Shown here: piece after piece, positions 21,701 through 32,912 of the stretch | How the letters are laid out: the number at the start of each line of letters is the position of its first letter | How positions within the stretch are numbered: the first letter of the stretch is position 1 | NCBI GenBank assembly: GCA_964059195.1 | Contig: CAXKWD010000004.1 | Location: 123,290,043 to 123,354,042 of the forward strand | DNA length: 64,000 bases | Source of the DNA: Ectobius pallidus | Lineage: Eukaryota; Arthropoda; Insecta; Blattodea; Ectobiidae | Reading direction: 5' to 3' | Notes under the pieces: model-generated | Databases searched by the model: none | Seen by the model: only the letters and a program-made list of their open reading frames with translations | Told to the model about the DNA's origin: nothing | Translations under genes and position numbers: made by a program

Positions 21701-21944
21701 TTCATTAATTTAGTATGAGTGATCTGAAAGCTGATATTATTAAAATTTTATTTTAAACGAACCAGAAATAAATATTTATATTAGAATATAATATTATTTA
21801 AATAATCCTTCACATTTTATTCATGAAATAGTATTAATAAATATAACCCGTGAAGAGTTTCATCAGATAAATTCGCTTCTGCTGCGCAGTCGCGAATCTA
21901 TCGATAAACTCGTAATCTCTCGTGGGATTACCTATGACAAACAG

Positions 21945-22315
21945 TAGATCTTAATGGTTTCCATGGATGTACAAGACATAATGAAATGTTTTCAGTTATG
22001 ATGGAAGCAACTTGGGCTCATTAATCTCCGAGAAGGAAGGCAAACGGGGATTGAATACACAAAAGAGAGGAATTACTTAGTAGGCCTACCATCAGAGAAC
22101 ATGAAAAGACAGAACTCCATACGATTGTCCTGTGAGTATTAAGCGTACGACATTAAACAAACGTAGAATTTCAATACAAAAGACAGTGTACGAAAGTTAC
22201 AATTTCCGCTGATGTAAACCAGACAGTTGATTATAGGCCTTATACCTGGATGTGGCATTAGAGGTCATGATTGAAAAGTATCACAGTCTATTACGTTATG
22301 CACTTACGAAATTAT
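21945..22315. repeat. Interspersed repeat family 2, copy 2
   Basis: This copy is contiguous where copy 1 is split by ~940 bases. It shares TTTCCATGGATGTAC, AGAACTCCATACG / AGAACTTCATACG and GGATGTGGCATTAGA. No coding frame is visible. Confidence 0.6.
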
Positions 22316-22610
22316 TAAAATAAAAGTGTTAGCTCTAAATGATCTTATAACAGGGTGTCCACCAAGTAATGCTGAAGAAATTCCCAATTTATTCCCTGAT
22401 TTTCATTGATCATTTCAGAAATTCCCGACCAAAATATGATTATGAAGCACTTTCTAATAAATGTGTAAGAAAAATTATAGGATTGTACATTCTATAAATA
22501 AGAAAAACTTTTAGTAACAAAAGTAATTGCAAACAATAATTACTTTGGCTATAACAGATACAAAAGTAAGGAACAGTAAAATAAATTAAATATATTTTCA
22601 TATAGGCCTA

Positions 22611-23830
22611 TTATTGTCTAGAAGTCTTTTTGGTCCCATCTAGAGCAGCTGCAGCTTTTTCGGACTCTAAGAGTAGTTTTCTTCTCTTCTCTTCTAGTTC
22701 TCTGGCCAGAAAATTTGCTTTCCTTTTTTCTGCTTTCACCTTGTCTTCTTCTGCACGTTTCAACTTATTACTTTGAAGTGCTTCTTTGTATGTTGCATTG
22801 GCATTTCTCATAGAGAGAATTATGCCTTTATGTATGGAAAGATGCTCTAAACCTCCTTGAGCAACTGCATCATACACCAGGCGCTGAGCAACTATGGATT
22901 CTTCTTTCAGATTTTCCACCAAAACGTCACTGTTCACAGAGAAGCCACGTTCCACTGAAGCATTTTCATGTGAAATTGGAAGTAATAAACAAACTACTTT
23001 CCTTAAACTAAGAGTGTCATAACAAACAAGCGTTTTCATCCAAAATTTGTTCAACCTTGTGTTTTTAGAGTAAGATTTGAACTCAACTGCTGCAGTTTCC
23101 TTCGAAATAACACCCCTGCATTCCTGCATTCTGAGCAATAGAGGGAGTAATAAAACTCGACTGAATCAAAATATCCATTGTCGATACCATCTATGAAACA
23201 GCCTCTTCTGGAGTGAAGACGATTTTGTCTGGACTCATAAAAGACAAACCCTGAGTTAAGGGGTACTTCAAAGGTGACTTCTCCATCAGTTTGTCAACAA
23301 CACATTTCAGACAGCCTCTGCACTCCCTTCGAAACATTAACACGTCTAAATCCTAAAGTCCATGACCCTTTCTTAATGCAGACCTTGTGCCATAACCAAG
23401 GTCAACATCTTGGGCTCTTAAATTTTCGATTTTGTTGAGGTCGATGTCTTGAAGACAAGTCTTTTTTAGAATGTCGTCTTTCACAACTCTTTCCATACAC
23501 TTCTTTACAATTTTCAGGAGGTCACCAAGTAGGAAAGGGGTCATTGGAGTGTCAGCTTGAAACTCTTTTAGAAAGCAATTTTTGTCAGAAGTTTATCTTC
23601 AAGAGCAGCTGAGATTTTTTGGAAGCTGGCACAAGATAAAATTGTATTCATTTTCACCTGTTTTATGTGGGCCACAAATTGGATAAGGTTATCCACTATC
23701 TCTAGAGCTTGCTCCGTAACAGCAACATTTTCAGTCCACCTTACACTGCAGAATTTCAATGGAAACAAGCTGAGTTGGTAATTCGGATATATATTCATCT
23801 ACAGCTGGGACTATCTTTGATCAGGTAGTA
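22611..23830 (-). pseudogene. hAT-like transposase relic
   Basis: Minus-strand pieces run from 23798 down: FCSVRWTENVAVTEQALEIV (a hAT RW-containing region), then MTPFLLGDLLKIVKKCMERV with the following charged region (23544-23353), then the frame 23138-22611 with LLPISHENASVERGFSVNSD and a charged Glu/Lys coiled coil at the end. The ASVERGFS string is the start of the hAT dimerisation region. Stops and frame changes interrupt it, and the N-terminal BED finger and first catalytic region are not seen. The candidate right inverted repeat, near CAGGGTGTCCAC at 22352, was not matched on the other side. Confidence 0.7.
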
Positions 23831-24077
23831 CCGGTAGCATGATCTGAAAAAAGTTTATCAGGGACCAATTGGTTTTCTTGATTCCTGATTTAAGGCAAGA
23901 CCGGGTGACGCGCCGCACCGGGATAGATGCCGCACCCCCTCTAACTAGAACATTTGACGCTAGGTACCGCTAGTTGTCGTGATACCATCTCCAGTTCCCT
24001 TCCTAGAGTAATTGGATCGCGTGTGTTCATTGTTTGTGGTGTTTATGAAATTGTTATAAGTTAGTGGTATTTATCAG

Positions 24078-24369
24078 GTAAGTGCACTAGTTTCACTGCG
24101 AAACTTTTTTGGACTCTATACTTTATTCTTTCCTGATCTGTATTTGTTCCATTTTTTCTGCGTGTACTACTTTTAATAGACTATTTAGAGGTTGTAAAGA
24201 TATTGCGAATGAAGTTCGCCATAACATCAATAACAATAAGCTCTATAGATGGGTGCGGCGCGTGTCCCTGAGTTTTGGGTCACATGCCGCATAGCTTTCA
24301 AGGGTGACACGCCGCACAATGTCTTGCAGTATAATTACACACCAAAATGATATTTTCTGCTCTTTTCAG
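24078..24369 (+). other. Predicted 5'-UTR intron of pogo-like element
   Basis: TATCAG/GTAAGTGC at 24077/24078 is a strong donor. TTCTGCTCTTTTCAG ending at 24369 is a strong acceptor with a pyrimidine tract. Nine bases later comes the ATG (24378) of the transposase reading frame. The 292-bp intron would lie in the leader. Confidence 0.5.
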
Positions 24370-24377
24370 CAATAAAC

Positions 24378-24447
24378 ATGCCAGCTCGGTATAGGGAAAG
24401 GGAGGGAGCTAAACAACGTGGCCTATGGAGTGACAGTGACTTACAAG
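24378..24447 (+). pseudogene. Pogo-like transposase, N-terminal segment 1
   Basis: From the ATG at 24378 the frame reads about 23 residues, MPARYRERGGAKQ to SDSDLQ, then is cut by the hAT element at 24448. The reading frame resumes at 26889 beyond the insert. The start is supported by the splice acceptor just upstream. Confidence 0.6.
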
Positions 24448-24884
24448 TAGAGGTGTACAAATCTCTATTTTAGCTTGCCCATACCCGCTTGAACGCCAGG
24501 CAAGCAAGTTGCCAGCGTCGCAGCTAGCAAGCAGGCTGGTTTATTTAGGCTTGCATGGGTCAGGTTAAACCCAGCCTATGCAAGCCAGAATAAGCTCGCG
24601 ACATTCCTATCAGCTAAACAACTGTAGTTGCTAAGTGTAGGTAATACTTTCTTGCCTTTCTAGATGCTGGTAGAAGAAATTCATCATGCAGATAAATAAA
24701 AGGTGGATAAAGTATTAAAAATCGTTTTAGCGTCTTAACACATTTACTATTTTTATTATTAGGTAGATTTCGAAGAACAATCTACCTATTGCAATCGATA
24801 CCATGTCATGGCTTTCGAAAAATTCTTTCATATCTTTACGTTTCATGCCTCCCTAAGTACGGAACCACCGCCTGTTAAAACAAT

Positions 24885-24885
24885 T

Positions 24886-24927
<42 letters not shown>
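24885..24927. repeat. (AT)n microsatellite, left of mariner-type element
   Basis: An uninterrupted AT run ends exactly at the TA preceding the inverted repeat at 24928. The run resumes on the other side at 25839, so the element landed inside it. Confidence 0.9.
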
Positions 24928-24929
<2 letters not shown>

Positions 24930-25838
24930 AGGTGGGGCAGAATGGACTCCCTAGTTTCGAAAATTCATTGGAGGCGCTCCAGAGCAGATAGAGGGGTGGG
25001 ACAGGTGCCATTAGGTTGGAGTGACAATGCAATTTTCAGTAGTCACCATGCGGTGGACAGGTGAGCAATGGGGCTTTGTTGTGGAGACCTTTTTTAAAAA
25101 CAAATTTTTCGCTCACTTTTGCCAGAATATCTTGCAGAATTCCGGTGATTACATCCTCAATTGCCTCTTTCAGAGCTTCCAGGGTTTGAGGTCGAACTTT
25201 ATAAACTGCAGCTTTCAGGTAGCCCCATAGGAAAAAATCACAGGGGCTCAAATCCGGGGTGCAAGGGGGCCTTGGAACATCCCCTCATAAGGGAGATCAG
25301 GCGGCCGGGAAACATTTATTGCAAAACTTCGAGCGAATGACGGGCAATATGGGCCGTGGCTCGATCCTGTTGAAACCAAAAGTCTTCTAAGTCATATTCC
25401 CTGCCAAACTATTCCACTTTGGGGCGTAAAACGTTCTCTAACATGTCACAGTAGCGCGCTAAATTCACAGTCACAGTTGAGCCATCTTCTTCAAAAAAAT
25501 AAGGTCCAATTATGCCTATCGAGGACGTAGCACATCAAACTGTCACTTTAAGGCTGAGAAGTGGTCTTTGGTGCAATTCACGAGGGTTTTCAGTTGCCCA
25601 GTAACGAGAATTTTGCTTATTTATTGTACCGCTAAGGTGAAAATGCGCCACTACACTTTCCTCGTTTTTAAAAAAAGGTCTCCACAACAAAGCCCCGTTG
25701 CTCACCTGTCCACTGCATGGTGACTACTGAAAACTGCATTGTCAGTCCAACCTAATGGCACCTGTCCCACCTCTCTATCTGCTCTGGAGCGCCTCCAGTG
25801 AATTTTCGAAACTAGGGAGTCCATTCTGCCCCACCTTG
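24928..25838 (-). mobile_element. Mariner-type (IS630/Tc1) element with ~165-bp inverted repeats
   Basis: CAAGGTGGGGCAGAATGGAC begins at 24928, and its reverse complement ends at 25838. The match continues for about 165 bases with few mismatches. TA flanks both ends within an AT microsatellite. The 911-bp element carries a deleted transposase on the minus strand whose start codon lies inside the right inverted repeat, so the left repeat holds a copy of the same N-terminal codons. Confidence 0.9.
25036..25739 (-). pseudogene. Mariner-type transposase, internally deleted
   Basis: The minus-strand start is at 25739 (MQFSVVTMQWTGEQ, matching the helix-turn-helix start of this insect transposase group, then FFKNEESVV). 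After a deletion the catalytic part follows in several frames: GPYFFEEDGSTVTVN near 25500, DFWFQQDRATAHIARHSLEVL near 25350, and MSPCDFFLWGYLKAAVYK at 25251. The second D (QQDRATAH) and third D (SPCDFF) are seen. The tail then runs into the left inverted repeat. Stops and frameshifts make it dead. Confidence 0.8.
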
Positions 25839-25912
25839 TATATATATATATGTATATATATATATGTATATATATATATGTATATATATATATCTATATA
25901 TATATACATATC
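25839..25912. repeat. (TATATATG)n/(AT)n microsatellite, right of mariner-type element
   Basis: AT repeats with regularly spaced G interruptions. This is the right half of the tract split by the mariner-type insertion. Confidence 0.9.
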
Positions 25913-26770
25913 TTAACACGCTAGCGGCCGTAATTTTGAAGATATTTGAACCAAATTTTATTATGTTATTTCTAGGCCCAATAGTTCGGACAAGTTCGTT
26001 GATGAGCAAAATTGGCGCAAGGGGGTGGTCGGGGAGGGGGTTGAAATTTTAAAACATTTATATTTTGCACCTATGAAGTTGCCTATAGAGGGAAACTTTG
26101 TTTGAATAAATTAGAGTACTCCTTATGGAGTTCACAGTGACAACAACGATTCGGGGGTTTTGGGGGTACGAGTGAGGGTGGGGGGATGGAAATTCGAAAT
26201 TTTTGAAACTACGTCTTGTGGGGTATCGTTGAAAGCTCTTGTTGAGTACTCTACAAATCAATAACTAGTTTCTTGATAGTTCTCACATAAGGCGAGATTT
26301 GAATGTTTGAAAAAGTTCTCTTTCCTCTTTTTTGCAGTTATTATTGCGGGTTGTCATGCCAAGGCTAATGAAGAAGAGTGCTACGCAGCGACAGTAAATT
26401 AAATCAAAAGCACTTCGAAATCTACCTCAGCCTGTAGGCTTGCCTAAAGGGATATTTGTTATTGTTATTATTGATTTTATGATGTTTTCTCGAAAATGTT
26501 TGAAAAATTTTCCCATGCCGGACTAGTACCTTTGTTCATTGATAATTCAAACTCTCCACATTTTAGTTTCTCCTCGGCTTCCTTCACGGTAAAATTCTCC
26601 ATTCTCCTTTTCCTTGCACTCTAAACAAATCTGAAGTTCCTCAACTATGTAACTGCATGACTTACCAGTGCACTGATGTACCCAGTTTCATATTCTTTCC
26701 GCCAGGCCTTGCAGTTTCCTTAGGCCCTGTGAAACCCACCAAGTTATGAAGAGCTTGTGACTCATAGCGA
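25913..26770. other. Right interior of hAT element, no gene recognised
   Basis: The stretch has G-rich blocks (GGGGTGGTCGGGGAGGGGG near 26020) and short open frames on both strands. None shows a BED finger or hAT catalytic motif. It may be remains of a hAT transposase too decayed to read. Confidence 0.35.
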
Positions 26771-26888
26771 CAGTGTTTCTTATCTTCGTTGTAATCTGGC
26801 TTGCTCTCCTGAAGCAAGTTAAAAGCTGTGCCTGGTTGCAGAATTTCAAAGGGGCAAGCAAGCTAAAATCAGAATATGTACACCTCTA

Positions 26889-27092
26889 CCTACAAGAAAC
26901 TGTACAGCGAATTAAGGCAGAGGAAAGTTCCATTCGGGAAGCCGAACGTTGCTGTCATATGCCAGAGAGGACTATTCGTAGGCGCATGGAGACAGGAAAT
27001 TGGGAAAACCCTCACTAGGGCCTGACTTGGTACTTGGTACAGAAAATGAAAAAAAGGCTAGTCCTCCATATTCAGAGATTGTGCAAATATGT
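26889..27092 (+). pseudogene. Pogo-like transposase, N-terminal segment 2
   Basis: Continuing the frame broken at 24447, this reads ETVQRIKAEESSIREAERCC, then MPERTIRRRM and ENPH before a stop at 27016-27018. It is a Psq/CENP-B-type helix-turn-helix. After a frameshift the next piece is GPDLVLGTENEK, matching the conserved block after this helix-turn-helix. The DDE domain is missing; sequence passes directly into the right terminal region. Confidence 0.7.
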
Positions 27093-27386
27093 TCTCTTTA
27101 GTTCTCGCTATATGTGCTTTTGATATAAATTTAAACCAGTATTATGAATGCGGCATGTCTCCCATACGTGCGGCAAAGCACCCTGTAACGCGGCATCTCT
27201 CCCGCCTTGCCTTAATTTAATAATTGCATTTACACTTTTAATTATTATTTTATAAATATTTCTGTTGCTGAAATACATAGAGGGAAGATCAAAGCTTCGA
27301 ATCTCAAAAAGAGTTTTTAAAATATTCAATCCTGTTTAGAGATAGACGAATTTCCAGAAAAGTGCGGCGCGTCACCCGGTCTGGAC

Positions 27387-28809
27387 TTTGTTTATTAATT
27401 GCCATGACTACTTTAGCGTCCTAGGCCGATGAAATTACATTTTAAATGCAGTTTTATTCAATTTTTCGGCTGTTACCAGTTCAACAAGGAGCTGTTTTAG
27501 AGAGCGTGTACCAGAAAAGTTTATTAATTTAAACATTGTCATGGCATTGAGCAGTCACACTAACTTTAATCTGGATTTAAGCATATAACTTATTTGGTCA
27601 TAAAATAAATTTAAGCCAACATGTTTCTTTAAGATAATCAGAAACTTTACCAGGCTTACGCCTCGGCCGCTATACTAGATTCGTCCACTAAAGCGTTATT
27701 TTGCGTACATGATACGTAAATAGCTATTCCGGCCTTGCATATAGCCGCAGGGTTGGCTACTAACCGTAACTTTGGGAGCCGCTAATTTATGAAGCTGTTC
27801 GAGGCGAACATTGTTTTACAGTACATAGATAAACATTATTTTTCAATTACACAACAAGAAATAAGGTTTTACTTTTGAGAAGTGCTTTTTCGAGTTTTCA
27901 CTTTTGCTGCTAGTTGTTTGAAATCTGCCTGATAATTGGTAAGCGCAGTTCGCACGAGTTTACTTAAATATTCATCAGTTATTTAGATTTAATGAACTTA
28001 AGCGTTCGGTACAGAGATTCACACAAAAACTAATCCCAAATATCGAGATAAGCACCCTCTTTTGTTAGTAAGTATTTTTACTCTGGAACTTTCTACCAAA
28101 ATTCTATGGCCGAATTACCACTTCGTTTAAGTCCATTTAGTCCTTCGTCTTCTTGCAGTTCTAGTAGCTCCAACTCGACTCCAACCATATCTTTTGTAAT
28201 TGATGAAACAGGACAACCATCGCCCACAACATCAACAGCAAATAATTAAATCTGCCATTGATTTCTTCAGCAAGACCAGACATTTTACACAAACAATCTT
28301 CTGTTTCCACCTGGACGTCAGGAAGGCTTTCAATAACTTTCTTCAAATATTTGAAATGAGCGATTGTTTTAGTCTCAAGTTATTTTCGAAAGAGTCTTAA
28401 TTTGCTCTGAAAATTAAATAGCCTACACTCCGCGCTAAATCAGAAATAAGTTTTCACTTTCTCGTAATATATTTTTATTAAATTATATCAACTATATTCT
28501 TTTTAAAATCTCTATCATATTTCCTCTTACCTTGGTTTCAAGGGCAGCACAAGATTGGCTCAAGAGCCGCGCCTCGTTGTGGCAACCACTACGTATAGCC
28601 TATATTGCACAGAAACAATTTTCGTACTTCAAATTGTGATATGTTATAGAGTAAGAGATCATATTGCACGAGTAATGAGAGTGAATTCAGTTGTTTCAAG
28701 ACGATGAAAATATGTATTGTTAGCCACGCAAGACTATCAGGAGTTCAAACGTGATAATTAAAAAAATAAAAATAATAAAGTCGTAAGTACCGTTAAAGGT
28801 TTTAGCTCT
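27387..28809. other. Spacer right of nested transposons
   Basis: No gene or complete element was recognised. CGCAGGGTTGGCTACTAACC near 27750 resembles a hAT-type end, but I could not find a convincing partner. The open frames at 28161-28400 on both strands are short and without motifs. Confidence 0.35.
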
Positions 28810-30170
28810 TAGTTTAAGCACCTAGTATACAAATTTAAACAAAATCTGTAAAGCTGTTTGAGGAAAATCACGAAAATAGAAACTGTACAGTGGTGTTAAA
28901 AGTAAGAGAACATCGTCACCAACCTTGTTACATTATCAGAAAATACCTAACTCTAATGCAAAATATTCTTTTTGTAGCATTACTCATTCTAGAGCTATTC
29001 TGTTAGCCAGCAGACTAACACAAGCACACATACATGTTTATGAAAACTTTTGTTTGATTTAACTTGATACTAAACTTCAGGTTCGAACATTATACTTGTA
29101 GCTATAGTAAATAGTACAGGTAGAGAAAGGAAAAATACAAAATTTCGCAAAACAAAATAACACAAATAACATAATAACAGCTTCAAATATCAAAATTAAT
29201 TAATTTTAAAAGTAAAAATAGCAATGGAAAATTTATCAAACGTTTCTATACTAAAAATTAGTTTCGCATTAAAAAAGCAATAAAACTTTTGTATCGTAAA
29301 AACTAACTTGTTAAGACAAAGTGTTGTAGGGCATTCATGTGATTAATCAGTATTGTAAAAGTGAGGCACATTCAAAGAGAAAGATTAATTTTTCAAATTC
29401 CAATGTCAATCGTCACTCAATATCATCGAAGGACAGTGGAATCAACCTAAAAATATTCCAGCCTACCTATACAAACTAGTCAGGGAGAGAATGACGGTAA
29501 TTTCAGTCAGTAAAATATTATATAAAGGGAACTTCTGCATTGGTAATCTAAACAGCGTTTAATAATCAGTTATAATTCCAAAAATGCTTCTATGGAAATC
29601 GAATGCGACTTTTCAATTGTAATAAATTAGGCATTTTATAAGGTATATATGAAATGAACTTAAATATCTGAAAGCAGAGAAGAGAATGGAATCTTCACGA
29701 CAGGTAGCAGGAAAATGTTATTACAATACGACGAGGAAAAGGTACTGCATAATATAAACTGTACACAAAAGTCATAGGGCTAGTGTTATACAAAAATTAT
29801 AAATGCAACCTATATAATCCGAAGAATATTTAATATATAATACAACCCCAAAGAGCAAAGCTCATGCGAGGGGTGACAAACATACATTGGTTCAAAGGAA
29901 AAAAATTATAATACCTCGTACTAGAATCATCTAACATCAGACATCAGAAGAACTTATTAAATAGCACAATCTGAAAAGTATAAGAACTTAGTGTACATTT
30001 TCGAGCGAATTGACATCTTCTCTTTATTCTAGATGAATGTAGCCCATGGTTTATTTTAAAAGGAATATTGAAATGTAATATTTACAATGGAGTTCTCATA
30101 TCTGCAGGATTCACAAAAATCATCTGGTCCTTGACATTGTAATATACCCTTTATGAGCGATTAACTAAAA
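28810..30170. repeat. Interspersed repeat family 1, partial copy D
   Basis: It follows the order of copy A: TTCGAGAAAATC-like block, GACTAACACAAGCACACATAC, CAGGTTCGAACATTATACTTGTA, then AGGGAGAGAATGACGG and GTGATATTTACAATGGA-like blocks. It is highly diverged and ends before the conserved hairpin. Confidence 0.5.
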
Positions 30171-30654
30171 AAACTTTCAATCAAGGCCAGTTCCTTCTCT
30201 CCAATGCCATAGTACTGATCAGTAAAATTATCTAAAAATAGCATTGAGTTTTGGTGATCAGTGAGGGTGAAGCGGTAAAAAGCATAACTTTTCATACTTT
30301 TTTTAATGAATCTCTAAAACTACGGAGTTCAGAAAAAAATTAGGAAAAAATTAAACAAGTTAAAACAAATAAAATTAGCTTCATTCAAATATCTCGATTT
30401 ATTTCTTTAAATATTAATTAATTTAATTATTTAGTCCAAACTAACCTCTGTCTTCTCCGACAGATCTTAAAATATGACCATGAATTTTTTAGTTCTTCAA
30501 ATCAAAAATAGCCATAGAAAAATTATCAAAGGCATCTATGCTAAAAACTAGTTTCATTTTAAAAACATTTTAATTTTTATATCGTACAAACTAAATGTCC
30601 AATTAGGATAAAAATATATTTAATTGTAAGATATTAATCATTATCATCTTTATC

Positions 30655-30925
30655 CTATCCTCGCCTTGTTCGGAGTGAGTGAGTGTGTGTATGTGTGAAT
30701 GGTGTGCCTCGTCCTATGTGTTCGTGTGTTTGGAGCTGGCCCCGGCATTGGGATGATCACTAATCCGGGGAGGTCCTCCATGTCCTTGTCTGGTAAAAAT
30801 GTATGTATGTGATTCATAGATAATCCCTCACCCGATGGTTCGCGCCCCTGAATGGCATGGGCGGCGTAGGTCGTTTAAAATGTCCCTAAAAGGGAGATGT
30901 GAAACTAAGGTAAAGATAGATAGAT
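30655..30925. repeat. GC-richer dispersed repeat tail with GATA-like end
   Basis: A compositional island (GGAGCTGGCCCCGGCATTGG, then ATCCGGGGAGGTCC and CACCCGATGGTTCGCGCCCC) ends in AAGATAGATAGATATTAA. The island followed by a short tandem tail is typical of a SINE or LINE 3' end in plus orientation. No polymerase III boxes were identified, so the class is open. Confidence 0.35.
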
Positions 30926-30929
30926 ATTA

Positions 30930-31400
30930 ATAACCGTTATAAAAGTAAGATGCTTTCAAAAGGAAAGGTGGATCTTTAAAAAAAGCACCCTTCAGGGTCC
31001 CCCAATCTTATCGAAGAATAGTGGGATCAAAACCAAAACATTCCAGAATATTTGTTCTATCTAGTTAGGAAGTGAATGACAGTCATTTCTGTCAAACTTT
31101 ATTCACGGGCAAGCTCTGCATTGGTAACCTAGACATATTATTTACAAGGTTTAACAATCCGTTATAATTTCAAAACAGCCTCTTTGGAAACGGAATGCAA
31201 CTTTGCAAATAAAAATAAAAGTAAATTACATAATACAATAAGTGCTTTATAGATATAGGCCTACGCGTACTAATATGAACGGAACTATCTGAAAGCAGAG
31301 AGGAGAATATTATATTTACGCTGGTTGCAGGAATTAAACAATACCACAACGAAAAGGTATCGCATAATATAAGCTCTACATGAATAATCGTTATAGGCCT
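30930..31400. repeat. Interspersed repeat family 1, partial copy E
   Basis: It shares GTGAATGACAGTCATTTCTGTC, TTTACAAGGTTTAACAATCCGTTATA, GAAACGGAATGC and an AACAATACCACAACGAAAAGG block with copies A-D. It ends near 31400 at a TATTTATTTATTTAATC run. Confidence 0.5.
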
Positions 31401-31635
31401 ACTATTTATTTATTTATTTAATCTCCATTGAGTGAGCCCTAGTTTACAATTAAGTATGTTAGGGCTATATTTAGTCAATTGAGGTTTCCTGTATAGATTT
31501 AAAGTTCAGGAAGATAGACTACATTCATAGTCTCTTAAACACATATTCTAAAAAAGCTGTGAATGACAAATAACAGCATTTTTCTAGTGAAAATTTCTCC
31601 GTTAAGCGGAAATTTAAAATTTGCACTGCACTTGT

Positions 31636-32775
31636 CTAAATGTACAGTAGTTCAAGTTCTAATCTTTTTGTTTGAAAAACTGGGCAAGTGAACATCAGAT
31701 GTTTGGCATTCTGAAGACGGTCACCACATATGCACTTGTATGTATTGCTGTCTGTCTTGATATGAAATCTTTGGAAGTACTCGCCAAATTTTCCGTGGCC
31801 GGATAGAAATTGTGTCAGAATAAAGTTTGGTTTCATGAGTGTACTTTTTAGACGGTCAGAAACATTGGGAGAAAAGAGTTTTTTGATTGTCCTTCCGTAA
31901 GTGGTTGATTTCCATATGTTGTTCCATCTGTGGATACCCTCTTCTCGAAGTTTCATTTTGAGGTGAGAGATTGGACATAGGGTGAATGATGGGGCTGCCG
32001 TTGATTGTGCAGCTGTTTTGGCGAGTTCGTCTGCTCTCTCGTTGCCTTCAGTACCGGAGTGGCCTCGTATCCAGGTAAGGCATATGTGTTCGGATTTACG
32101 TAGTTGACTTCTGATGTTGACTGCAATGTTGTGTAGATTATATTTGTTATTAATAGAGAGAAGCGCGGCTTGTGAATAGCTGAATATTCTTGCTCGGCTA
32201 TTATGTATATTGCACCATTCAATTGCTTTTAAAATTGCTAATAGTTCTGCTTGGTAGACTGAACAATGGGGGGCTAATATTAGCTGTGAATTAAATATTT
32301 CAGTGTTGTTTTGATAAACAACGAATGCACAGCCAACCTTAGGTACATCTTTGTCGAGCATTCGGGAGCCGTCAGTAAAAATTTGATGGCTATGTTCATA
32401 AGGACAGTCGGTGCATATGAGGTTGTTACAATGTACTGCTGGATGGCCGATATGTAATGGGTTTGCTTTCCTTTCAATGTCAATTCCTTCCACTTGTGGT
32501 TGTTTCCTTAAATGATAAAGCGTCGATCTGTATTGAGCTGTGAGAAATAGCGGTTCAATCCCTGCAATTATAAGTGCACCATGCGTAGAAATGGTCCTGT
32601 AAGCTCTCGTGATACATAATACAAAGCCACGTTGAATTTGTAGCAATTTTTGTTGTGACCATTTAGTTTTAAACATTTTTCCCATGAGGATGCGCAATAT
32701 AGTATCATCGGTTCCACTGCCCCTCGATAGATTATGTGTAGAATTTCAGAATTTAGCCCCCAGGTGGGTCGAGTA

Positions 32776-32852
<77 letters not shown>

Positions 32853-32912
32853 TGTGTGCCATGACAATGTAATATCATTACTTAGCTCTCCTTCTGAATC
32901 CGCAGATGCCAT
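31636..32912 (-). pseudogene. RNase H-bearing LINE, 3' part of ORF2
   Basis: On the minus strand TWGLNSEILHIIYRGAVEPM (frame 32912-32568) is the end of RT. A frameshift near 32690 leads into a 353-residue frame (32697-31636) with RNase H: FTDGS with D109, AELLAILKAIEW with E151, IFSYSQAALL where the usual D is Y174, and WIRGHSGTEGNERADELAK. A C-terminal CCHC-like finger (CICGDRLQNAKHLMFTCPVF) ends it. RT plus RNase H plus zinc finger fits I/Jockey-superfamily LINEs. The lost catalytic Asp, the frameshift and a (GA)n tract at the 5' side show a dead copy. Confidence 0.85.
32780..32849. repeat. (GA)n microsatellite
   Basis: 35 AG units sit inside the LINE RT remnant. The Ser-Leu repeat in the minus-strand translation is an artefact of this tract. 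Confidence 0.97.

Larger units (their letters stand above)
24448..26888. mobile_element. hAT-superfamily element nested in pogo-like element
   Basis: Both ends carry TAGAGGTGTACA (24448-24459 and its reverse complement ending 26888), followed in both by ATTTTAGCTTGC after a 7-base variable stretch. The flanks are CTTACAAG (24440-24447) and CCTACAAG (26889-26896), an 8-bp target duplication with one mismatch that fits the hAT preference nTnnnnAn. Subterminal DNA is rich in GCTTGC/GCAAGC boxes. No transposase of its own is recognisable. The 2441-bp length is partly due to a mariner-type element inside it. Confidence 0.85.
23894..27386 (+). mobile_element. Pogo-like DNA transposon, split by a nested hAT element
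   Basis: GACCGGGTGACGCGCCGCAC at 23899-23918 has its exact reverse complement at 27362-27381, and the perfect match extends one base further outward on each side. Homology continues loosely for a few more bases. TGCGGC-type boxes are repeated beside both ends (23930, 24250, 24285, 24310 on the left; 27150, 27170, 27190 on the right). Such repeats could be transposase-binding sites. Between them is a pogo/Psq-type transposase N-terminus; the catalytic part is absent. Without the nested insert the element would be about 1.05 kb, a deletion derivative. Confidence 0.75.

Noticed and set aside
27740..28610. A further hAT element with ends near 27750 and 28600
   Set aside because: The GGTTGGCTACTAACC and GTGGCAACCACTAC strings match too loosely, and no target duplication was found.
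32568..32912. Protein frame with a long Ser-Leu run
   Set aside because: The run is the (GA)n microsatellite read on the minus strand. Only the flanking RT residues are meaningful and these are annotated with the LINE.
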